Positions 57,732-64,000 of a DNA stretch of 64,000 bases are shown one piece after another. Numbering within the stretch: the stretch's first letter is position 1; each line of letters begins with the position of its first letter. Both the position numbers and the translations under genes were made by a program. This DNA comes from Pelomonas sp. Root1237 (GTDB lineage Bacteria; Pseudomonadota; Gammaproteobacteria; Burkholderiales; Burkholderiaceae_C): the NCBI RefSeq assembly GCF_001425055.1, contig NZ_LMDK01000018.1, positions 62,001-126,000 on the forward strand, written 5' to 3'. A model generated the notes under the pieces. That model did no database searches. It was not told where the DNA came from and saw only the letters and a program-made list of their open reading frames with translations.

Positions 57732-58706
57732 ATGCAACGCCGTTCCGTCCTCCAAGCCGCCGCACTCGCCAGCCTCGGCCCCTTCGGGCATCTGGCCTGG
57801 GCGCAGGGCTACCCCGCCAAACCCATCCGCCTGATCGTGCCGTTCGCACCAGGCGGCACGACGGACATCATTGCCCGCATCGTCGCTGAGCGCATGTCCA
57901 GCATCCTGGGCCAGACCATGGTGGTCGACAACAAGGCCGGCGGCGGCGGCACGGTCGGAGCGATGGAGATCGTGCGCTCCGCGCCCGACGGCTACACACT
58001 GGGCATGGCCACGGTGTCGACGACGGCGGCCAACCCGGCGATCAATCCCAAGATCGCCTACAACCCGCTGACCGACTTCACGCCCATCATCAACGTCGCG
58101 GCGACGCCCAACGTCATTGCCGTGCACCCCAGCTTCCCGGCGCGCGACTACAAGAGCTTCGTTGCCGAACTCAAGAAGAACCCGGCCAAGCACAGCTACG
58201 CGACCTCCGGCACCGGCGGCATCGGCCACCTGCAGATGGAGCTCTACAAGACGCTGGCCGGCGTCTTCGTGCTGCACATCCCCTACCGCGGCGCCGGCCC
58301 GGCGTTGAACGACACGGTGGCCGGCCAGGTGCCGATGATCTTCGACAACCTGCCGTCGGCCTTACCCTTCATCAAGGACGGCCGCCTCATTCCCATCGTC
58401 GTCGCCGCACCGCAGCGCCTGGCGGCGCTGCCGAATGTGCCGACCTTCAAGGAAGTCGGCCTGGAGGCCGTCAACCGCCTGGCCTATTACGGCATCCACG
58501 GCCCCAAGGGCCTGCCGCGCGACATCGTCGACAAGGTGCACGACGGGGTCAAGAAGGCGCTCGAGATCCCCGACGTCAAGAAGCGCATCGAGGACACCGG
58601 CTCGCTGATCGTGGCCAACACGCCCGAGCAGTTCGCGGCGCAGATTGCGGCGGAGTTCGAGGTCTACAAGAAGGTCGTGGCGGCACAGAAGCTCAAGCTT
58701 GATTGA
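57732..58706 (+). CDS. Bug-family tripartite tricarboxylate transporter substrate-binding protein
   Basis: The 324-residue periplasmic receptor has a signal peptide ([17 protein letters not shown]) and the Bug-family fold: [54 protein letters not shown] and [12 protein letters not shown]. Bug proteins bind carboxylates, amino acids or nicotinate; the ligand is not predictable. No TctA/TctB membrane genes are nearby, a common orphan arrangement in Burkholderiales. AAGGAG lies before the ATG. Confidence 0.93.
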   Translation: MQRRSVLQAAALASLGPFGHLAWAQGYPAKPIRLIVPFAPGGTTDIIARIVAERMSSILGQTMVVDNKAGGGGTVGAMEIVRSAPDGYTLGMATVSTTAANPAINPKIAYNPLTDFTPIINVAATPNVIAVHPSFPARDYKSFVAELKKNPAKHSYATSGTGGIGHLQMELYKTLAGVFVLHIPYRGAGPALNDTVAGQVPMIFDNLPSALPFIKDGRLIPIVVAAPQRLAALPNVPTFKEVGLEAVNRLAYYGIHGPKGLPRDIVDKVHDGVKKALEIPDVKKRIEDTGSLIVANTPEQFAAQIAAEFEVYKKVVAAQKLKLD

Positions 58707-58758
58707 CTTGAAGCCCCTCGCCCATCCTCGCATCGCTGCACGCGAGCGAGTCTGGTCG

Positions 58759-58903
58759 GTCCCCCGAGGGGACGGCGATGCTTGCGGCTTCGAACCGCAA
58801 GCACATCGCCAACGCGGGCCGGCTTGGCGAACTGGAGTCGGACTCAAGCAGTCCCTGCGGACTGCTTGTGCCTACGACAGGCCCTGGGCCTCTGGCCCAG
58901 GGC
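58759..58903. repeat. Chain of four hairpins upstream of xerD
   Basis: Four perfect inverted repeats lie in 145 bases: GTCCCC/GGGGAC (58759-58773), TGCTTGCGG/CCGCAAGCA (58779-58803), CAAGCAGTCC/GGACTGCTTG (58845-58868) and GCCCTGGGCC/GGCCCAGGGC (58881-58903), with loops of 3, 7, 4 and 3 bases. None is followed by a U-run. An open frame continues through them into xerD, but the chain looks non-coding. Confidence 0.85.
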
Positions 58904-58936
58904 AGCCCGGCGCTCGGCCCGAATGCCAGATGCGCC

Positions 58937-59815
58937 GTGGCCGCTGACCCTGGCATTGAGAACTTCATCGAGGCGCTCTGGCTGGAAGACGGCCTGAGCG
59001 CCAACACGCAGGCGGCCTACCGGCGCGACCTGTCCGCGCTGGCGGCCTGGCTGGCGCCCGCCTCGCTGGATGCCTGCACCGAGCTGAAGCTGTTCGAGTA
59101 CGCGGCCGCCAAGCCGGCCGGCAAAGCCACCAGCGCGAACCGGCGGCTGTCGGTCTTCAAGCGCTATTTCCGCTGGGCGCTGCGCGAGGGCCGCGTCCAG
59201 GCCGACCCAACGCTCAAGCTGACGACGGCCAAGCAGCCGCTGCGCGTGCCCAAGCTGCTCAGCGAGGCCCAGGTCAGCGCGCTGCTGGATGCGCCGGACG
59301 TCGACACGCCGCTGGGCCTGCGTGACCGCGCGATGCTGGAGCTGATGTATGCCAGCGGCCTGCGCGTGAGCGAACTCGTCACGCTCAAGAGCGCGCATGT
59401 CGCCTTCAAGGATGCGGTGCTGCACGTCACGGGCAAGGGCAGCAAGGCCCGCCTCGTGCCCTTTGGCGAGCACGCAAGGGACTGGATGACGCGCTATCTG
59501 CGCGAGGCCCGCGCCGAGATCCTGGCCGGCCAGAGCAGCGACGACCTCTTCGTGACCGCCCGCGGCGCCGGCATGACGCGGCAGATGTTCTGGACCCTGA
59601 TCAAGCGACACGCGCTGGCGGCCGGCATCACCGTGCCGCTGTCGCCGCACACGCTGCGCCACGCCTTTGCCACGCATCTGCTCAATCATGGTGCGGATCT
59701 GCGTGCCGTGCAGCTGCTTCTGGGGCATGCCGATCTGTCGACGACGCAGATCTACACCCATGTGGCGCGGGAGCGCCTCAAAGCCTTGCACGCCGAGCAC
59801 CATCCTCGGGGCTGA
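58937..59815 (+). CDS. xerD: Site-specific tyrosine recombinase XerD
   Basis: The product is 292 residues from the GTG at 58937, close to the usual family length of about 298. The N-terminal SAM-like domain (IENFIEALWLEDGLSANTQ, AYRRDL) and the catalytic domain are complete: Arg in ASGLRVSELV, HxxR in LSPHTLRHAFATHLLNHG, His in LLGHADLSTTQIYTHV and the nucleophilic Tyr in the same stretch. With XerC it resolves chromosome dimers at dif. An upstream in-frame ATG at 58778 would add 53 residues across the hairpin chain and is less likely. No xerC or dif site was found here. Confidence 0.93.
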   Translation: MAADPGIENFIEALWLEDGLSANTQAAYRRDLSALAAWLAPASLDACTELKLFEYAAAKPAGKATSANRRLSVFKRYFRWALREGRVQADPTLKLTTAKQPLRVPKLLSEAQVSALLDAPDVDTPLGLRDRAMLELMYASGLRVSELVTLKSAHVAFKDAVLHVTGKGSKARLVPFGEHARDWMTRYLREARAEILAGQSSDDLFVTARGAGMTRQMFWTLIKRHALAAGITVPLSPHTLRHAFATHLLNHGADLRAVQLLLGHADLSTTQIYTHVARERLKALHAEHHPRG

Positions 59816-59970
59816 GCGCGGCGGCCTCTCGTTTTCCCGCCCTCGGGTTGCACCGAAGCTTCGTTCGTTTCGTTGGTTTCAAACCTGTCGGCGGGCCACA
59901 ACACCCACCTTCACGGGCCTGTTACGAGGGGCAAACTCCGCCGCCATCACAAATCGATCACGGAGTCCCC

Positions 59971-62340
59971 ATGCACGCCACCCGCCTGCTGCCAACCGCG
60001 CTTGCCGCCATCACCCTCTTTGCCACCGCCTCAGCCCTGGCCCAGGAAGCCAGCAACCTCGAGCGCGTGACAGTCATCGGCTCCCGCAAGAGCCTGCCCG
60101 CCGCGTCCAGCACCGACACGCTGGTGCCTGTCGACATCTATTCGATGAGCAAGATCACCGAGGGCGGGGGTCAATTCGATCTGGCGCAGACGCTGCAATA
60201 CCTGTCGCCGTCCTTCAACTCGACGCGCCAGACCGGCGCTGACGGTGCCGACCTGATCGACTCCGCTGCGCTGCGTGGCCTGGGCTCGGACCAGACCCTG
60301 GTGCTCGTCAACGGCAAACGCCGCCACACCGTGGCGCTGGTCAACTTGTTCGGCGCGCGCAACCGCGGCGCGACGGGCACGGACATGAATGCCTTGCCGC
60401 TGCTGGCCATCGACAACGTGCAGGTGCTGCGTGACGGCGCGGCGGCCCAGTACGGCTCTGACGCCATTGCCGGCGTCGTCAACATCCAGCTGAGGAAGAA
60501 GGCCGGCTGCGAGGCCGTGGCGGGCTATGGCCAGTACTCGGCGGGCGACGGCAAGAACTACCTCGCCTCTGCCTATTGCGGCATCAAGCTCGGCGACGGC
60601 TCGCTGGGCATCACCGGCGAATGGCAGGACCGTGGCCGTTCCAACCGCAACGACCCCAACGACGAGAACGTCGGCCCCCGCACCATTGGCGACACCGCGG
60701 TCACGAACAAGACGGTCTATCTGAACGGCGAGTTCCCGCTGGCGGCCGAGAACAAGCTCTACGTCACCGCCGGTGCGCAGAACCGCGATGCGTCGTCCGG
60801 CGCCTGGGCGCGTGGCGGCGTCGGCTCCAGCGACGTGCCGTCGCGCAACTCCGCCGCGATGTACCCTGACGGCTTCGTGCCCTTCATCAACGGCAAGATC
60901 GAGGACCGGTATGTCAGCGTCGGCTGGAAGTCGGCCTTTGTCGGCTGGGACACCGACCTGTCGCAGACCTATGGCTCCAACAAGATGCGCTACAACATCA
61001 GCAACACGCTGAACGCGTCCATCGCCAACAAGGATCTGCTGGCTGGCGGCAAGGGCATCAGCCCGTCCAGCTTCGACGCCGGCGGCTTCGGCTTCAGCCA
61101 GGCGACGACCAACTTCGATGTCAGCCGCTTCTTCCCAGACCTGCTCGGGGGCAGCAACATCGCCTTCGGCGCCGAGTACCGCAAAGAGAAGTACGACATC
61201 GTCGCTGGCGAACTGGGCTCGTACCAGGACGCCGACGGCCTGAACTTCGGCGGCATCGCCGGCAGCCAGGGCTTCCCGGGCTTTCAGCCGGTCGACATGA
61301 CCAACCGCAGCCGCAACAGCCAGGCGCTGTATGCCGATTGGGAAGCCAGCTTCACGCCCAGCCTGACAGTGGACGCAGCCATCCGTGCCGAGCACTACAG
61401 CGACTTCGGCTCCGAGACCACCGCCAAGCTGGCGGCCAGCTACAAGCTCGGCAAGGAAGTGCTGCTGCGCGGCGCGGCCAGCACGGGCTTCCGCGCCCCC
61501 AGTCTGCAGCAGCTCTACTTCTCGTCTACCTTCACCGACTTCATCAGCGGCGAGCCCGTGCAGGTGAAGCTGGCTCCGAACGGCAGCGCCATCCCGCTGG
61601 CCGCGGGTGTGCCACCGCTGAAGCAGGAGAAGTCCAAGAACTTCACGCTCGGTCTCACCGTCAAGCCGAGCGCCGACACCGCGCTCACTGTAGACCTCTA
61701 CCAGATCAACATCCGAGACCGCATCGTGCTGTCCGGCCGCTTCACGGCCAGCAACTACCCGCCGCTGGCACCGCTGTTGAACAGCCAGGGTGTCGAGCAG
61801 ACGGCCTTCTTCGTCAACTCCATCAACACGCGCACCCGCGGCCTGGACCTGACGGCGTCCAACCGCATGAAGCTGGGCGCGGGTCAACTCAGCACTTTCC
61901 TGGCGCTGAACATCAGCCGCACGACGGTGACGGCCATCCACGCGCCGGCAGCGCTGAAGGGGTACGAGGATGTGCTGCTGTCGACGCGCGAGCGCCTCTT
62001 CATCGAGGAGGCCGGCCCGCGGGCCAAGGGCACGCTGGGCTTCGAGTACGCCCAGGGCGCCTGGACGGGTGAGGCCAAGATCATCCACTTCGGCAAGCAG
62101 ACGCAGGGCGCTTTCACCGAAGGCATGACGCTGAACTACAAGCCCAAGACCTCGATGGACCTGGGCGCCACCTGGCAGGCCACGCCGGCGCTGAAGCTCA
62201 GCATCGGTGGCAACAACGTCTTCAACGTGAAGCCGTCGCGCCAGGACCCGTTCGAGACCGACAACGGCTTCTACTACGACAGCGTGCAGTTCGGCCTGAA
62301 TGGCGCGTCCTACTACGCGCGGGCCTACTACCGCTTCTGA
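59971..62340 (+). CDS. TonB-dependent outer-membrane receptor
   Basis: The 789-residue receptor has a signal peptide (LLPTALAAITLFATASALAQ), a plug domain beginning LERVTVIGSRKSLP (possible TonB box) with LRGLGSDQTLVLVNGKRRH and GSDAIAGVVNIQLRKKAG, and a 22-strand-type barrel ending in aromatic YYARAYYRF, the usual outer-membrane assembly signal. The ligand is unknown; the plug style is common among siderophore, heme or sugar receptors. GGAG precedes the ATG. No Fur-like box was recognised in the 155 bases upstream. Confidence 0.93.
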   Translation: MHATRLLPTALAAITLFATASALAQEASNLERVTVIGSRKSLPAASSTDTLVPVDIYSMSKITEGGGQFDLAQTLQYLSPSFNSTRQTGADGADLIDSAALRGLGSDQTLVLVNGKRRHTVALVNLFGARNRGATGTDMNALPLLAIDNVQVLRDGAAAQYGSDAIAGVVNIQLRKKAGCEAVAGYGQYSAGDGKNYLASAYCGIKLGDGSLGITGEWQDRGRSNRNDPNDENVGPRTIGDTAVTNKTVYLNGEFPLAAENKLYVTAGAQNRDASSGAWARGGVGSSDVPSRNSAAMYPDGFVPFINGKIEDRYVSVGWKSAFVGWDTDLSQTYGSNKMRYNISNTLNASIANKDLLAGGKGISPSSFDAGGFGFSQATTNFDVSRFFPDLLGGSNIAFGAEYRKEKYDIVAGELGSYQDADGLNFGGIAGSQGFPGFQPVDMTNRSRNSQALYADWEASFTPSLTVDAAIRAEHYSDFGSETTAKLAASYKLGKEVLLRGAASTGFRAPSLQQLYFSSTFTDFISGEPVQVKLAPNGSAIPLAAGVPPLKQEKSKNFTLGLTVKPSADTALTVDLYQINIRDRIVLSGRFTASNYPPLAPLLNSQGVEQTAFFVNSINTRTRGLDLTASNRMKLGAGQLSTFLALNISRTTVTAIHAPAALKGYEDVLLSTRERLFIEEAGPRAKGTLGFEYAQGAWTGEAKIIHFGKQTQGAFTEGMTLNYKPKTSMDLGATWQATPALKLSIGGNNVFNVKPSRQDPFETDNGFYYDSVQFGLNGASYYARAYYRF

Positions 62341-62364
62341 GTCGCTCGCTGACAATCCGGGCGG

Positions 62365-62967
62365 ATGGACCACAGCTTCCTCTCCGCCCTGATCCTGCTG
62401 CTGCTGGTGCTCGACCCGCTCGGCAGCCTGCCCGTGTTCATTCCCATCATGCGTGCGGTGCCCAAGGAGCGCCGCACGCGGGTGGCGTTGCGCGAGGTGG
62501 GCATCGCCTTCTGCGTGCTGTTTGCCTTCATGTTCCTGGGCGAGGGCTTCCTGCGCGTGATGCACCTGTCGGAGCGCTCGCTCGAGGTGGCTGGCGGCGT
62601 GATTCTGGTGATCATCGCCATCCGCATGATCTTCGGCAGCTCGGGCGAATCGGCCTATGGCCTGGAGCCCGGCAAGGAGCCGCTGATCTTTCCGCTGGCC
62701 GTGCCGCTGCTGGCTGGGCCATCGGCCATGGCCACGGTCTTGCTGCTGGCTTCCCGCCAGCCTGACCGCATTTACGAGTGGATTGGTGCGCTCAGCGCGG
62801 CCCTGCTGGTCTCAGGCCTGGTGCTCGTGCTGGCGGACCGCATCCGCAAGCTGCTCGGCGACTCGGTGGTCTCGGCCATCGAGAAGCTGATGGGCCTGGT
62901 GCTGACCGCGATCGCGGTCGAGATGGTGCTGGCCGGCCTGAAGCGCTACTTCGTCGGCGGTTTGTAG
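62365..62967 (+). CDS. MarC family membrane protein
   Basis: The 200-residue protein has six predicted membrane helices and the MarC-type signatures ILLLLVLDPLGSLPVFIPIM, IFPLAVPLLAGPSAMATVLL and LMGLVLTAIAVEMVLAGL. The family is annotated as NAAT transporters, but most members have no proven substrate. GACAAT lies eight bases before the ATG, again a possible leaderless start. It ends 25 bases from the convergent small gene. Confidence 0.9.
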   Translation: MDHSFLSALILLLLVLDPLGSLPVFIPIMRAVPKERRTRVALREVGIAFCVLFAFMFLGEGFLRVMHLSERSLEVAGGVILVIIAIRMIFGSSGESAYGLEPGKEPLIFPLAVPLLAGPSAMATVLLLASRQPDRIYEWIGALSAALLVSGLVLVLADRIRKLLGDSVVSAIEKLMGLVLTAIAVEMVLAGLKRYFVGGL

Positions 62968-62991
62968 TCCTTGGTCGGCCAGCGGCCGGCC

Positions 62992-63141
62992 TTACTTGTT
63001 CTTGAGCTTGGCTTCCTTGCCCTTGGGCAGCACGGCCGTCATCGGTGGCACCGGGCGATCCGAGCCCGCCGCCTTGCCGGGGCCCGTGTCCTTCTTGGGT
63101 TTCTTCGTCATCTTGTTGCCGCGTTGTTCGGTGTTGGCCAT
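62992..63141 (-). CDS. Small Lys-rich protein of 49 residues
   Basis: The frame from ATG 63141 to TAA 62992 has a strong GGAGG site five bases upstream. The product begins MANTEQRGNKMTKKPKKDT, is rich in Lys, Gly and Pro, and ends KGKEAKLKNK. It has no Cys or membrane segment and is strongly basic, so nucleic-acid or ribosome association is possible but unproven. It is convergent with marC. Confidence 0.6.
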   Translation of the reverse strand: MANTEQRGNKMTKKPKKDTGPGKAAGSDRPVPPMTAVLPKGKEAKLKNK

Positions 63142-63176
63142 AGGTCCTCCGTGCAGAGTGATTGCGAGAAACCGAA

Positions 63177-63728
63177 CTATGCCTCAGCGTCGTAGCGTGT
63201 TTTAGCTGGGCTGGCCGCCCATTGCGCCGCGGTGATGTCGTAGCGCCTGCAATCCATGTCATACCAGCGGCCGTTGCCGGTGAAGGTCATGCCCAGGCGC
63301 TCCATGACGGTGGAGGAGGGCGTGTTCTCGGGCTGGCAGACGGCGCAGATCAACTCCGGCTTGAGCGTCTTGAACGCCCAGCCGACCATGTGGCGGGCTG
63401 CTTCGCTGGCATAGCCCACGCCCCAGGCATCCTGGCGCAGCCGCCAGCCGGTCTCCAGCGGCCCCGCCGGGTCGCGGTTCAAGTGCTGGATGCAGCCGGT
63501 GCCGATCAGGTCGCCGTTGTCCTGGCGGATGAAACCCCACCAGGAATAGCCGAACTCGGCCCAGCGGGCCTTCACGCGGTCGATCATGGACTGCGTGTCT
63601 TCCGGCGTGTCAGGCCGGCCGGTGATGTAGCGCATGACGACGGGGTCGCTGTTCAGGCGGTACAGGGCCTCGAAATGGCTGTCGTTCAGCGGCTCAAGGC
63701 GCAGCCGAGGGGTCACGAGAAGGGTCAT
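63177..63728 (-). CDS. GNAT-family N-acetyltransferase (RimJ/RimL type)
   Basis: The 183-residue enzyme starts TPRLRLEPLNDSHFEALYRL, typical of the RimJ/RimL branch, and has the acetyl-CoA loop in WGVGYASEAARHMVGWAF and the C-terminal ENTPSSTVMERLGMTF. The substrate could be a ribosomal protein N-terminus, another amine or an antibiotic. No Shine-Dalgarno site is obvious before the ATG. It lies 36 bases upstream of the Lys-rich gene on the same strand. Confidence 0.9.
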   Translation of the reverse strand: MTLLVTPRLRLEPLNDSHFEALYRLNSDPVVMRYITGRPDTPEDTQSMIDRVKARWAEFGYSWWGFIRQDNGDLIGTGCIQHLNRDPAGPLETGWRLRQDAWGVGYASEAARHMVGWAFKTLKPELICAVCQPENTPSSTVMERLGMTFTGNGRWYDMDCRRYDITAAQWAASPAKTRYDAEA

Positions 63729-63780
63729 GGCACGCAGCCTGAGTGGGTCATGGTTGGACGCATTGTGAAGCGGTGCGTTC

Positions 63781-63812
63781 TCACGATTCGAAAGTCACTT
63801 TTCAAATCGTGA
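63781..63812. repeat. Inverted repeat upstream of the GNAT gene
   Basis: TCACGATTCGAA (63781-63792) pairs with TTCAAATCGTGA (63801-63812) at 11 of 12 positions around an 8-base loop. It is a possible operator for the GNAT gene or for the gene beyond the window end. Confidence 0.5.
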
Positions 63813-63918
63813 AAAGCAACCATGGTGCGCTGCCGCAATATTTCTCATTATGGTGAATGGCATTTCTTGATTTGAAAAATAAAACATAAGCCATTGTTTT
63901 TAAATGACAAAGTTTTTC

Positions 63919-63969
63919 GTCTTATATAAGACTAGCGGCTTCACAAGGCCAGGTCCAAGGCCTAGTCTT
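63919..63969 (+). promoter_or_regulatory. Palindromic operator-like site upstream of the next gene
   Basis: A perfect 14-base palindrome GTCTTATATAAGAC (63919-63932) is followed by AAGACTAG (63928-63935) and its inverse CTAGTCTT (63962-63969), 26 bases apart. The stretch 63820-63935 is markedly AT-rich, and the window closes with AGCAAGGAG at 63992-64000, a ribosome-binding sequence. A plus-strand gene therefore probably starts just past the window and is controlled by a dimeric regulator here. Confidence 0.55.
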
Positions 63970-64000
63970 GCACCATCGGTTTTCGATGTTCAGCAAGGAG

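Noticed and set aside
58778-58936. N-terminal extension of xerD from the ATG at 58778
   Set aside because: It would translate through three perfect hairpins and add 53 residues that XerD proteins lack; GTG at 58937 gives the family length.
60031-62565. An 844-codon minus-strand frame over the TonB receptor
   Set aside because: Shadow frame; the plus strand has a signal peptide, plug and barrel.

Overview
The window is GC-rich chromosomal DNA from a betaproteobacterium, most likely a Burkholderiales member of the Roseateles/Rubrivivax/Leptothrix type. Evidence for this is a PEP-CTERM protein, a Bug-family periplasmic binding protein, a TRAP-linked malonate decarboxylase operon, MutL with an endonuclease motif, and dense gene packing with many ATGA or TGATG overlaps. 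I saw no rRNA, tRNA, CRISPR array, insertion sequence or prophage.

Layout. 1-4.7 kb (minus): the start of a GH9 endoglucanase lipoprotein, a secreted GH2 beta-galactosidase-type enzyme and a PEP-CTERM surface protein. 4.8-13.7 kb (minus): a ten-gene malonate unit, TRAP transporter dctPQM followed by mdcA-C-D-E-G-B-H. 13.8-18.6 kb: two putative surface lipoproteins (one with delta-60 repeats) and an unrecognised exported protein. 18.65-21.5 kb (minus): thyA-folA-DUF4337-mdcR, so the malonate regulator sits at the tail of the thymidylate genes. 21.5-26.6 kb: a Rossmann-fold reductase divergent from an AraC regulator, a decayed ABC-exporter fragment, a lactonase-type propeller and a complete ABC exporter. 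26.7-30.9 kb: an AttEFGH-like ATPase/permease/lipocalin-like set. 31-35.2 kb: miaA, an RluF-type pseudouridine synthase and mutL. 35.2-39.3 kb: DedA and a tricorn-like protease. 39.3-51.1 kb: a signalling block of a Cache-type kinase with a NarL-type regulator, then a 2384-residue soluble hybrid kinase with fourteen 92-residue poly-HAMP units, overlapping a second hybrid kinase. 51.1-54 kb: a PXPV-type protein divergent from cstA-ybdD. 54.1-59.8 kb: amiC-tsaE divergent from queG, a chalcone-isomerase-like protein, a Bug-type receptor and xerD. 60-63.7 kb: a TonB-dependent receptor, a MarC protein, a 49-residue Lys-rich protein and a GNAT. The last 270 bases are AT-rich upstream DNA with palindromes and a ribosome-binding sequence at the very end.

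How genes work together. The malonate unit imports malonate and makes, loads and runs the biotin-independent decarboxylase, probably under MdcR. The 39-51 kb block holds three kinases and seven receiver domains but only one DNA-binding output. The poly-HAMP kinase is the most unusual object in the window. Two other points stand out: several genes have a -10-like hexamer only 6-9 nt before the start codon, which suggests leaderless mRNAs, and several intergenic gaps carry strong inverted repeats.
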